From contig CALZOH010000052.1 in assembly GCA_945827465.1 (NCBI GenBank), positions 1 to 15,692 on the forward strand: a stretch of 15,692 nucleotides of DNA, read 5' to 3'. The first letter of the stretch is position 1. The number at the start of each line of letters is the position of its first letter. The notes under the pieces are model-generated. The model made no database searches, was not told the DNA's origin, and worked only from the letters and a program-made list of their open reading frames with translations. Positions 1 through 7,404 of the stretch are shown one piece after another. The DNA is from an uncultured Prevotellaceae bacterium (GTDB taxonomy: Bacteria; Bacteroidota; Bacteroidia; Bacteroidales; Bacteroidaceae). The position numbers were made by a program, and so were the translations under genes.

Positions 1-100
1 TGAACAAAAACAAGAGTTGTTATCATCATAACGCTAATGACCGATTTGGGTTAAAGGGATGTGAGTCCGAGATATTATAATATAGGATGAGATAGAAGCA

Positions 101-137
101 GAAACTGTGTCACAAAATTAAATTGCGACACAGTTTC
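101..137 (-). terminator. Inverted repeat downstream of the tmRNA gene, possible terminator
   Basis: GAAACTGTGTC (101-111) and GACACAGTTTC (127-137) form a perfect 11-bp stem around a 15-nt loop. It begins 16 bases past the 3' end of the tmRNA in the tmRNA's direction, which is where a terminator is expected. There is no good T-run on either side, so it is either a weak intrinsic terminator or an unrelated palindrome. The remaining bases 1-100 show no gene; they contain only a 12-bp AT palindrome at 72-83. Confidence 0.45.
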
Positions 138-152
138 AAACAATTTGTGGAG

Positions 153-550
153 TGGACTAGGGGAGAATCGAACTCCCGTCCAAACAAGGAAAAGAGATGC
201 TTTCTACATGCTTATTCCTGTCATGAATTGTCTGCAACAGGGGAAGGACAAGACCACTTATACCTGTCACATATCCTCTAAGAACTTCATCTGCATTGCG
301 AGGCCGATGCCGACTATTTCCGATTTCTTACACCGCAAACTCAACAGCTTCGGAACAACAGCGGTTGTGCGATGTCTCGTCTCTGCACCTTGTGCTGAGA
401 TAAAGCAAGTCTACTATACTTCGACTTAAGCAGCGAGAGCGAAGTTATTTTCGCCAAATAAATTTTTGAAATTTAGGATTATAGTGCCAAAAATCAAAGC
501 ACTGCATGCTTACATATCTGTTCAGCTTGCTGTCAAATCCATGCTAGCCC
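153..550 (-). ncRNA. ssrA: tmRNA (transfer-messenger RNA), single-piece form
   Basis: tmRNA enters stalled ribosomes, replaces the broken mRNA and adds a degradation tag. Read on the minus strand, the 5' end GGGCTAG (550-544) pairs with CTAGTCC (160-154) as a 7-bp acceptor stem. The following segment GGATTTGACAG is the usual D-arm-like tmRNA start. The T-arm is at 161-177 (GGGAG stem, TTCGATT loop, CTCCC). The internal reading frame at 455-426 encodes GENNFALAA followed by TAA, a tag of the Bacteroidota type. The discriminator A is at 153 and the next bases are CTC, so the CCA end is not encoded and must be added after transcription. At 398 nt the length is normal. The small plus-strand reading frame across this gene is not a protein. 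Confidence 0.97.
426..455 (-). other. tmRNA proteolysis-tag reading frame (GENNFALAA-stop)
   Basis: The codons GGC GAA AAT AAC TTC GCT CTC GCT GCT TAA run from 455 down to 426. By analogy with related tmRNAs the resume codon is GGC at 455-453. The C-terminal ALAA is the signal read by ClpXP-type proteases. Many Bacteroidales tags end YALAA, so phenylalanine at this position is a minor variant. Confidence 0.93.
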
Positions 551-567
551 AAATACATAAAGTGATG

Positions 568-598
568 CAAAAGTACAAAGAAAAGTGCTTGTGACAAA
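568..598 (-). promoter_or_regulatory. Bacteroidota-type promoter of the tmRNA gene
   Basis: On the minus strand TTTG (598-595), a 19-bp spacer and TACTTTTG (575-568) match the Bacteroidota -33/-7 consensus TTTG-N19-TAnnTTTG. The -7 box lies 17 bases upstream of the mature tmRNA 5' end, leaving room for a short leader removed by RNase P. Confidence 0.8.
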
Positions 599-687
599 AT
601 TCAATCGTTAACATTTGTGTATGAGCCCATCTCTTCATGATTGATTTGTCTTCGATTGTGACTTGCCTCTTCTTTGGATAAGAAAAG

Positions 688-719
688 TTGGAAAAGACAA
701 AAAAATATTGGTAACTTTG
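688..719 (+). promoter_or_regulatory. Bacteroidota-type promoter of the exopolysaccharide operon
   Basis: TTG (688-690), a 21-bp spacer and TAACTTTG (712-719) match the Bacteroidota -33/-7 pattern. The predicted transcript start near 726 lies about 48 bases before the ATG at 774, which rules out the longer upstream reading of the sugar transferase. The promoter diverges from that of the tmRNA. The 89 bases between the two (599-687) show nothing else recognisable. Confidence 0.7.
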
Positions 720-773
720 CAATATTTAAGCCGAATCAAGGTTAATATATTGTACGGTAATCAAAATGTGACT

Positions 774-1433
774 ATGTTGTACAGAGACGTATATAGAACA
801 ATATTCAATAGAGTAGAAAATATAGATACCAAGTTGGACGCGATGAAGCCTTGGCAGTTATTCATTAAGCGTTTTACCGATATAGTAGTGTCATCCATAG
901 GGTTGATTGTGCTTTCTCCGGTATTTCTCCTTGTATATATATTATTGAAATGTCAGGGTGACGGATGTGTTATCTTTTGTCAGGAAAGAATCGGTTATAA
1001 AGGGAAACCCTTTACGATTTATAAATTCCGTACGATGGAAGAGCAAGCCGAGCCCGATGGCCCGCAATTAGCTTCAGTACAAGATTCCCGTCTCACTCCC
1101 GTTGGGCGTATCTTGCGTGAGCATCATCTTGATGAATTGCCTCAGTTGTGGAATGTCTTAAAAGGTGATATGACGATGGTTGGTCCGCGCCCGGAGCGTA
1201 AATTCTTTATCGACAAAATCATGAAGTATGATTCCAGATATCAGTACCTTTATGAATTGCGCCCAGGTGTCACCTCAGAGGCCACTTTGCACAATGGATA
1301 TACTGACACGATGGAAAAAATGCTCAAGCGTTTAGATCGTGATTTATACTATTTAGAAAATAGGAGCCTGACAATGGATTTTAAGATTATTCTTGAAACT
1401 GCTACTTCTATTTTATTTGGTAAAAAGTTCTGA
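774..1433 (+). CDS. Undecaprenyl-phosphate sugar phosphotransferase, small PglC-type (EPS initiation)
   Basis: This 219-residue enzyme should start polysaccharide synthesis by moving a phospho-sugar from a UDP-sugar to undecaprenyl phosphate at the inner membrane. A hydrophobic membrane hairpin lies at about residues 32-55. Family motifs follow: RIGYKGKPF, then KFRTM (84-88), the catalytic Asp-Glu pair (D120-E121) in LDELPQLWNVLKGD, and VGPRPE (136-141). It lacks the multi-pass N-terminal region of WbaP/WcaJ enzymes and so belongs to the small monotopic class. The frame is open from 663, but the promoter at 688-719 makes that start impossible; ATG 774 is preferred, with ATG 843 as an alternative. 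It is the first gene of the operon and ends 3 bases before the export gene. The transferred sugar cannot be told from sequence. Confidence 0.92.
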   Translation: MLYRDVYRTIFNRVENIDTKLDAMKPWQLFIKRFTDIVVSSIGLIVLSPVFLLVYILLKCQGDGCVIFCQERIGYKGKPFTIYKFRTMEEQAEPDGPQLASVQDSRLTPVGRILREHHLDELPQLWNVLKGDMTMVGPRPERKFFIDKIMKYDSRYQYLYELRPGVTSEATLHNGYTDTMEKMLKRLDRDLYYLENRSLTMDFKIILETATSILFGKKF

Positions 1434-1436
1434 TCA

Positions 1437-3938
1437 ATGAAAAGAATCTTTCTATTACATATAAGTCTTGTTCTCTTTTTATGGTTGATTCCTTCTGGCG
1501 CGGTTTTGGCGCAGACAACCGGTATGACTGACAACGAAGTCTATGAGTTTATTGTTAAAGAAAAAGATAAGGGTACTTCTCAACAGCAAATAGCTGTGAA
1601 ATTAGTTCAGAGAGGTGTTCAGATGGAGCAAATCAAAAGGGTGCGTGACAAATATCTGAAGGAAAGTCAATCGGATTTACCCAATGTAAGGAGTGTAACA
1701 GGACAAGATCGTTTGCGCAAGAATAATGGTGATGTTCGTGATAAGAAACAGAAACAACCTCAAAATATTCGTAAACGACAATATAAGAAAGAAGATTTTA
1801 CGGATGAAGAATATAGTGAGTTCGAGAAGCGTCAATTGAGAGATTATACCAATTCTCTTGAGTTTTTGTTTCCGGACTCAATGTCTGTTTATGGCGAATA
1901 CGATGAAGAGAAGTTGGGTAAAAAGATTATTTTCGGTCACGATATCTTCAATAATAAGAAATTGACTTTTGAGTCGGGTATGAATATTCCGACACCGACA
2001 GATTATCAACTTGGTGCCGGCGATAATGTGTTTATTGACATTTTCGGTGCCTCTCAAAAAAACTTCTCTTCGGTGATTTCGCCGGAAGGAACAGTTGATA
2101 TAGAGAATTTTGGTCCTGTACAGGTCGCCGGACTAACCGTTGCTCAGGCAACGGCGCGTTTGCGTAGTACATTGGGGCAGCAATTTGGAGATTCGCAAAT
2201 CAGACTTACCGTCGGACAAACTAAAACGATCACTATTCAGGTGATGGGTTCCGTGATGGTACCCGGAACCTATACTCTTTCTGCTTTCGCTTCAGTGTTT
2301 CATGCCCTTTACATGGCCGGAGGTGTAACCGAGGTTGGTACATTAAGAAATGTCAAGGTCTTTCGCAATAATCGCGAGATAGCAACTGTTGACGTTTACG
2401 ATTATATCCTCAACGGAAAACTATCGGGCAATGTGCGCTTAGCTGACAATGATGTAATAGTTGTTGGTACGTATGACTGCTTAGTAAATATTGCAGGAAA
2501 AGTGAAACGTCCCATGTATTATGAAATGAAAAAAGATGAGAGCGTTGAGACGTTGTTGCAATATGCCGGAGGGTTTTCCGGGGATGCCTATCGTGACTTT
2601 ATTCGTTTGATTCGGAAGAATGGCGACCGTTATTCAATGTTTACTATTGGCGAATTTGAGAGACCGAATTTTAAAGTGAATGACGGAGATTCCGTGTCGG
2701 TTGATTCTGCCATACTTAAATTTGATAATATGGTCATGATTAAAGGGGCTGTCAATCGTCCGGGAATGTATGAAATAGGTAATATTAAGACTGTGCGCGA
2801 TTTGGTAAACAATGCTGGTCTCATGCCTGAAGCTTTTACCAATCGGGCTGTACTCCATCGCAAGAAGGAGGATAAATCAATGACTACAATATCCTTGAAT
2901 ATTAAAGGAATTATTGATAATGAGGTTCCTGACGTAGCCTTGCAAAATGAAGACGTGATCTATGTGCTTGATAAGAATGAACTGCGTTCAGAACAGACAC
3001 TCTCTATTTTTGGAGAAGTAAATTATCCTGGAGTATATGATTTCTCTGAGAATACAACTATAGAAGACTTCATTATTCAAGCCGGCGGCCTAAAAGAAGC
3101 TGCTTCGTTAGTGAAGGTAGATGTGTCTCGTCGCATTCGTGACAATCAATCCATCAGTACAATGGAAACTATCGCGCGCACCTTTACTTTCTCTCTTAAA
3201 GAGGGCTTAATGGTAGATGGTGATTCGAGTTTTGTGCTCCAACCCTATGATGAAGTTTACGTGCGTAGAAGTCCTAACTATGTGGAACAGCAGCATATTC
3301 GGATTGACGGTGAGGTTTGTTTCTCCGGTGAATATACTCTTACAAAAAAGGGAGAACGTCTGAGTGACGCGATAAAAAAATGTGGCGGTCTAACTCCTGA
3401 AGCTTATGCCAAGGGGGCTCGATTAGAACGCAAACTTACTCCCGATGAAAAGATTAAGCAGCAATCTTTGTTGAAAATTGTAGCCGGTAGTGACTCCATT
3501 GATATTAATAAAATAGAATTGAGTGATACGAGACCCGTGGGAATTAATTTGGATATGGCCCTTTCTCATCCTGGTGATGATGAATGGGATTTAGTTCTTA
3601 AAGAAGGTGATCGCATTATCGTTCCTCAATATAATAATACGGTTACTTTAAACGGAGAAGTAATGTATCCAACCACGGTGGCATACAAGAAGGGAGCAAA
3701 GTTGGCTTATTATGTCAATAAGGCCGGTGGTTATGGCTTAAATGCCAAGACCAATCATGTTTTTGCCATCAATATGAATGGTACTGTGACACAGGTGAGG
3801 TCGGCTGCCGATATCCAGCCCGGTTGCGATATTGTAATTCCTTCCAAACGCAAGAGGTCGCGAATGTCGCTGGGTGAGGTAATGAGCCTTGGTACAATGA
3901 CTGCTTCGTTAGCTTCAATTATTGCCGTGTTATTGTAA
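1437..3938 (+). CDS. Polysaccharide export outer-membrane protein with multiple SLBB domains (Wza-like)
   Basis: An 833-residue export protein of the Wza/OPX family, expected in the periplasm and outer membrane as the exit channel for the polysaccharide. A signal peptide covers about residues 1-26 and ends in VLAQ. A charged region (about 27-150) carries a short SHOCT-like helical segment with KGTSQQQIAVKL. The polysaccharide-export domain starts near residue 185 (DYQLGAGDNVFIDIFG). About six SLBB repeats follow, each with a G-x-V-x-x-P-G-x-Y-like core and an AGG or CGG turn, beginning near residues 266, 345, 432, 522, 620 and 735. A hydrophobic helix closes the C-terminus (about 812-833). 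It is more than twice the length of E. coli Wza, as is common in Bacteroidota. No lipobox cysteine is visible, so it may not be a lipoprotein. Its spacing to both neighbours indicates one operon. Confidence 0.93.
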   Translation: MKRIFLLHISLVLFLWLIPSGAVLAQTTGMTDNEVYEFIVKEKDKGTSQQQIAVKLVQRGVQMEQIKRVRDKYLKESQSDLPNVRSVTGQDRLRKNNGDVRDKKQKQPQNIRKRQYKKEDFTDEEYSEFEKRQLRDYTNSLEFLFPDSMSVYGEYDEEKLGKKIIFGHDIFNNKKLTFESGMNIPTPTDYQLGAGDNVFIDIFGASQKNFSSVISPEGTVDIENFGPVQVAGLTVAQATARLRSTLGQQFGDSQIRLTVGQTKTITIQVMGSVMVPGTYTLSAFASVFHALYMAGGVTEVGTLRNVKVFRNNREIATVDVYDYILNGKLSGNVRLADNDVIVVGTYDCLVNIAGKVKRPMYYEMKKDESVETLLQYAGGFSGDAYRDFIRLIRKNGDRYSMFTIGEFERPNFKVNDGDSVSVDSAILKFDNMVMIKGAVNRPGMYEIGNIKTVRDLVNNAGLMPEAFTNRAVLHRKKEDKSMTTISLNIKGIIDNEVPDVALQNEDVIYVLDKNELRSEQTLSIFGEVNYPGVYDFSENTTIEDFIIQAGGLKEAASLVKVDVSRRIRDNQSISTMETIARTFTFSLKEGLMVDGDSSFVLQPYDEVYVRRSPNYVEQQHIRIDGEVCFSGEYTLTKKGERLSDAIKKCGGLTPEAYAKGARLERKLTPDEKIKQQSLLKIVAGSDSIDINKIELSDTRPVGINLDMALSHPGDDEWDLVLKEGDRIIVPQYNNTVTLNGEVMYPTTVAYKKGAKLAYYVNKAGGYGLNAKTNHVFAINMNGTVTQVRSAADIQPGCDIVIPSKRKRSRMSLGEVMSLGTMTASLASIIAVLL

Positions 3939-3960
3939 CTGAATTTAATTTTTGGTTGTA

Positions 3961-5100
3961 ATGGGAGAGATTCATAAGGTACCTCAAATCAAGCATCAAA
4001 TTGATTTTGTAGAATACTACAAATATTTTATGACTTTCAAGAAGCTTTATCTGAAAGTCGGTTTAGTGGTTTTCGTTTTTTCCAGTATCTATGTATTCAG
4101 TTTGCCTCGTTTCTATACTACACAGGTGAAATTAGCTCCTGAAGAGTCATCTGGGGGTAGTGGTATGCTTGGCTCTTTGGCTTCTTTGGCTAACATAAAG
4201 TTAGGAAGTAGCTCTTCGGGTGATGATGCCATCTATCCGGAACTCTATCCAGACTTGTTTAAATCAAAATCTTTTTTGGTTTCTCTTTTCGACATTAAAT
4301 TACATGCTAAAGGCAGTGATGAATCCTTTACGCTCTACGAATATTATTTAGGACATCAGAAAATACCTTTTTGGCAATATCCAATTAATGCTGTTATTAA
4401 TTGGCTTGGTAGTTTACGCAAACCTGATCCATCTTTGGTTAATGGTGCACCCGGAAAAACCGGTGTAAATCCCTTTCATCTTTCTCTTTTGGAAGACGGT
4501 ATAGCCCAAATGATAGGAGGTGCCATCAATTGTACGGTTGATAAACATACTGATGTAATCACTATTCAGACTACTGCCCAAGATCCTGTGGTATCAGCTT
4601 TATTGGCTGATTCGGTGATGAGCCGTTTGCAGAATTTCATTACGCAATATCGAACCAATAAGGCAAGAGTTGATGTGGCATATTCTGAAAAACTATTGGC
4701 AGAGGCTAAAATGAAGTATGATGAGACACGTATGCGTTATACAAGTTATGCCGACACTCATAACGAATTGTACATGGTTACTTATAAAACTGAACTAACC
4801 AATTTGGAGAATGAAATGCAGTTGGCTTATAATGTTTATTCACAAGTAATGCAGCAGCTTCAGATTTCGCAAGCCAAAGTTCAGGAGTGTACACCGGCTT
4901 TTACTACTATTGAAGCTGCTACCGTGCCACTTCTTCCCGCCGGACCTAAACGTGTAAAGACCATTTTGATTCATCTTTTTCTTTCTGTGGTTATTGTGTC
5001 AGGTTACTTGTACTTCCGAAAGGAAAAAGATAAACAGAATGTTGTCGAAAAGCATTCTGACGAACCTTTCAACCCTGAGAAGACTTCACAAACGGTTTGA
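3961..5100 (+). CDS. Wzz-like chain-length determinant / polysaccharide co-polymerase, no kinase domain
   Basis: A 379-residue inner-membrane protein with the Wzz layout: a short cytoplasmic N-terminus, a first membrane helix (about residues 29-48), a long periplasmic part containing a helical coiled region (about 220-320), a PAGPKRVK segment, and a second membrane helix (about 332-352). Members of this family set polymer length and link the polymerase to the exporter. The charged cytoplasmic tail carries no Walker motifs or tyrosine cluster, so this is not a BY-kinase fusion. ATG 3961 is chosen; the frame opens at a TTG nine bases earlier, which is unlikely to be used. It lies 22 bases after the export gene and 11 bases before the polymerase. 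Confidence 0.9.
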   Translation: MGEIHKVPQIKHQIDFVEYYKYFMTFKKLYLKVGLVVFVFSSIYVFSLPRFYTTQVKLAPEESSGGSGMLGSLASLANIKLGSSSSGDDAIYPELYPDLFKSKSFLVSLFDIKLHAKGSDESFTLYEYYLGHQKIPFWQYPINAVINWLGSLRKPDPSLVNGAPGKTGVNPFHLSLLEDGIAQMIGGAINCTVDKHTDVITIQTTAQDPVVSALLADSVMSRLQNFITQYRTNKARVDVAYSEKLLAEAKMKYDETRMRYTSYADTHNELYMVTYKTELTNLENEMQLAYNVYSQVMQQLQISQAKVQECTPAFTTIEAATVPLLPAGPKRVKTILIHLFLSVVIVSGYLYFRKEKDKQNVVEKHSDEPFNPEKTSQTV

Positions 5101-5111
5101 AACGTTGAGTT

Positions 5112-6197
5112 ATGATTTACTACATCACACTCATCGCGCTGTATGTCTTAGGTTTTTATAATGTCTATTCAGACAATAAAAAATACATCACAAGACTACT
5201 TGTACTGGCCTTGTGTTGGTTGGTACTTCATGATGGGCTGAGGTGGGAAACGGCTACTGACTGGACCAACTATTATCGTTTTTTTGTCGGATGTCTTCAA
5301 CTTAATCTCGATAATATTTATTTTGAGAAAGGTTATGTCTTTTCCAATGTGTTGGTCAGATATCTTACAGATGACTATACCGTTTACTTGTTGTTGCATG
5401 CGGCTTGTGTCTATACCTTAATAGGAATTACGTTAAAGAAATATGCTGCTTATCCATTATTGAGCCTCGCCTTATTTTATGCACTGATGTTGGGCTATTT
5501 GGGTATGAATCGCCAATATATTACGTTGGCAATTGCTTTCTTTTCCATTAGATTTATTATTGAAAGGCAATTGTATCCCTTTATCGCTTGCATGATTATT
5601 GGGATGTTGTTTCATAACTCGGCAATCATCTTTGCCATGGCTTATTTTCTGACCAAACCATTTAAACGTATTATTTATATAGTGGTGCTGGCTGTATTTT
5701 TCTTGATTTCGATGTCGGGTATCATCCGAATGCTACCGTTGGAATTGTTTTATATTGCAGGGAGTGATATGGGCGATAAAATGGATACCTATAATTATCT
5801 AGGTAATGAGTCCATCTCCATGGCATCGCAATTGATGGGTATCATGAAACGTATGATATGGATTGTGATAGTGTTGATTTATTATGATGCCTTCAAAAAA
5901 GTAGAGAATTTTGCACTCTTTTTCAATTTGTATTTTATTGCTTTGTGCTTGTATCTTTTGTTTAACAACACACCGTTACAGGTGATTGTTGCTCGTGGCA
6001 TTTTGTCGCTAAATTTATTTGAGATCATGATTATGCCAATGATACTATTTGTTTTTAAAGATAATGAGACTCGCAAAATATGTTTTGCCGGTTTTGTGGT
6101 TTATGGTTTCATGATTATGTTAAAGGCTATCAATACTTATGTAGAAGTAAACGGAGAGGATATATTTAATCCCTATCGTTGTGTACTCTTTGAATAA
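5112..6197 (+). CDS. EpsG-family polysaccharide polymerase (Wzy-like)
   Basis: A 361-residue protein with about ten predicted membrane helices and few soluble segments. Near residues 43-55 it has LRWETATDWTNYYRFF, the R-x(n)-D-W/Y-x-x-Y signature of EpsG-family proteins, which are thought to polymerise repeat units on the periplasmic side of the inner membrane. A second loop has the YLGMNRQYI segment, also typical of the family. The gene is AT-rich (19 of 60 bases G or C in the sample 5521-5580), which is common for polymerase genes and sometimes reflects transfer. It sits between the co-polymerase and a glycosyltransferase, as expected for Wzy. Assignment rests on topology, the short motifs and context; substrate is unknown. 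Confidence 0.85.
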   Translation: MIYYITLIALYVLGFYNVYSDNKKYITRLLVLALCWLVLHDGLRWETATDWTNYYRFFVGCLQLNLDNIYFEKGYVFSNVLVRYLTDDYTVYLLLHAACVYTLIGITLKKYAAYPLLSLALFYALMLGYLGMNRQYITLAIAFFSIRFIIERQLYPFIACMIIGMLFHNSAIIFAMAYFLTKPFKRIIYIVVLAVFFLISMSGIIRMLPLELFYIAGSDMGDKMDTYNYLGNESISMASQLMGIMKRMIWIVIVLIYYDAFKKVENFALFFNLYFIALCLYLLFNNTPLQVIVARGILSLNLFEIMIMPMILFVFKDNETRKICFAGFVVYGFMIMLKAINTYVEVNGEDIFNPYRCVLFE

Positions 6198-6209
6198 ATT
6201 GAACGTGGT

Positions 6210-7196
6210 ATGAAGATTACCTATTTTTTTCGTCATCCTGACGGCGGTTTCAGTATTGCAAAAGTGTCGCAGATATTTGTTGATGCCTTTATGCGCACAG
6301 ATGATGTATCTAAGGTTACGATGCCTTTTCACGTTAACGGCTTTTTGGCTATTTTTCGCAACATGCTGTTTGCTTATCGTCATCGAGAGCGTGAAGGAAT
6401 CAATCATATAACGGGTGATTGTCATTACATTGTTCTTTCTCTCTTAGGGTGTAAGTCTGTACTGACAATTCATGATACTGTCAGCTACGATAATCAACAT
6501 GGCTTTTTCCGACGTTTGTTTTTTAAATGGTTTTATTTCAAGCTCCCATTAATGTTGGCTGATAGAGTGGTATGTATTTCAGATAATACTCGTCGTTCTG
6601 TGCAACGTTTCACAAAGCGAAAAGATCTGGACGTTATTCCTGATGCTATTGATGTTAGTATTTTCCATCCTCAGCCGAAGAGTCATCCGACAGAGTTGCC
6701 TCATTTCCTAATAGTTGGTACGGGTTGGAATAAGAATGTGGAACGTGAAGTGAGAGCACTCGAGAATATTCCTTGCGTAATAGATATTGTGGGTCCTGTT
6801 TCACTCTCTATAAGTAGAGCGTTAGAAGAAACTGGTGCTAAATATCGTCAGTTCAAAAATCTCAGTGATGTTGAAATCTATAATTTATATGTGCAGTCGG
6901 ATATTGTGCTGTTTTGTTCTGTTTACGAAGGTTTTGGTATGCCCGTGTTAGAGGCTCAGGCAACGGGGCGTCCGGTTATTACTTCACGTATAGAACCTCT
7001 CAAAGGAGTAGCCGGATCGGGAGCTTGCTATGTTGATCATCCCGAGAGTGTGGAAGAAATCAGAAAAGCCATTCTCAAATTATTGTCTGACAAGGATTAC
7101 TATGGCGATTTGGTGGCGAAAGGACTGAAAAATGTCACCAGATTTATGCCTTCAGTCGTTGTTAGTGAATATGCTCGAGTTTACAAAAGTCTCTGA
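6210..7196 (+). CDS. Family 4 glycosyltransferase (GT-B fold)
   Basis: A 328-residue cytoplasmic enzyme expected to add one sugar from an activated donor to the lipid-linked repeat unit. The C-terminal half holds the GT4 signature: SVYEGFGMPVLEAQATGRPV, with the E-x7-E pair at E240 and E248. The N-terminal half shows the acceptor-domain pattern, including LTIHDTVSY and VVCISDNTRRSV, and IPDAIDVSIF at the hinge. It is somewhat shorter than most GT4 enzymes (350-400 residues), with a compact N-terminal domain. It begins 12 bases after the polymerase gene and is the last gene of the EPS operon. Donor and linkage cannot be read from the sequence. Confidence 0.92.
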   Translation: MKITYFFRHPDGGFSIAKVSQIFVDAFMRTDDVSKVTMPFHVNGFLAIFRNMLFAYRHREREGINHITGDCHYIVLSLLGCKSVLTIHDTVSYDNQHGFFRRLFFKWFYFKLPLMLADRVVCISDNTRRSVQRFTKRKDLDVIPDAIDVSIFHPQPKSHPTELPHFLIVGTGWNKNVEREVRALENIPCVIDIVGPVSLSISRALEETGAKYRQFKNLSDVEIYNLYVQSDIVLFCSVYEGFGMPVLEAQATGRPVITSRIEPLKGVAGSGACYVDHPESVEEIRKAILKLLSDKDYYGDLVAKGLKNVTRFMPSVVVSEYARVYKSL

Positions 7197-7217
7197 TGTG
7201 TGAAGCTATTTTAAGTT

Positions 7218-7233
7218 TGGCACGATTTTTGTA
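7218..7233 (+). promoter_or_regulatory. Sigma-54-like -24/-12 element
   Basis: TGGCACGATTTTTGTA agrees with the sigma-54 consensus TGGCACG-N4-TTGCA at every fixed position except that the -12 dinucleotide is GT, not GC. Spacing between the GG and GT pairs is the required 10 bases. Transcription would start near 7244. It lies 21 bases after the glycosyltransferase stop codon. No activator-binding site is recognisable. It could serve a short RNA ending at 7334 or act as a distant second promoter for htrA. Confidence 0.45.
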
Positions 7234-7313
7234 TATAATGGGCTATTGAGAGAAGATTTGTAGATGAAGATAGGATTAACCACTGTTAATGATGCTGGTA
7301 GTTTAATAAATTG

Positions 7314-7334
7314 AAAGCAATTCTATGCTTTTTT
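7314..7334 (+). terminator. Small hairpin with T-run, possible terminator
   Basis: AAAGCA (7314-7319) pairs with TGCTTT (7326-7331) around ATTCTA, and a run of T continues to 7334. The stem is short and AT-rich, so the site is weak. It could end the EPS operon transcript, 118 bases after the last gene, or an RNA from the sigma-54-like element at 7218. Confidence 0.4.
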
Positions 7335-7347
7335 ACTGCTTCCTTGA

Positions 7348-7378
7348 TTGGCAGTTTGGTGGATACGTCTTACTTTTG
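7348..7378 (+). promoter_or_regulatory. Bacteroidota-type promoter of htrA
   Basis: TTG (7348-7350), a 20-bp spacer and TACTTTTG (7371-7378) match the Bacteroidota -33/-7 pattern. The -7 box is identical to that of the tmRNA promoter. Transcription would begin near 7385, about 20 bases before ATG 7405. Confidence 0.75.
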
Positions 7379-7404
7379 CAACAATTGTTTTAGATCATAA
7401 TATA

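Noticed and set aside
145..429. Plus-strand open frame of 94 codons
   Set aside because: It lies across the tmRNA gene on the opposite strand and is explained by that RNA.
522..722. Minus-strand open frame of 66 codons
   Set aside because: It covers the tmRNA 5' end and both divergent promoters and resembles no protein.
663..773. Longer N-terminus for the sugar transferase
   Set aside because: The upstream start lies before the -33/-7 promoter at 688-719, and the added residues are not part of the family domain.
7264..7314. A 16-codon open frame starting ATG AAG ATA
   Set aside because: Too short to judge, with no ribosome-binding site or coding bias; noted only because it lies inside the possible small RNA.
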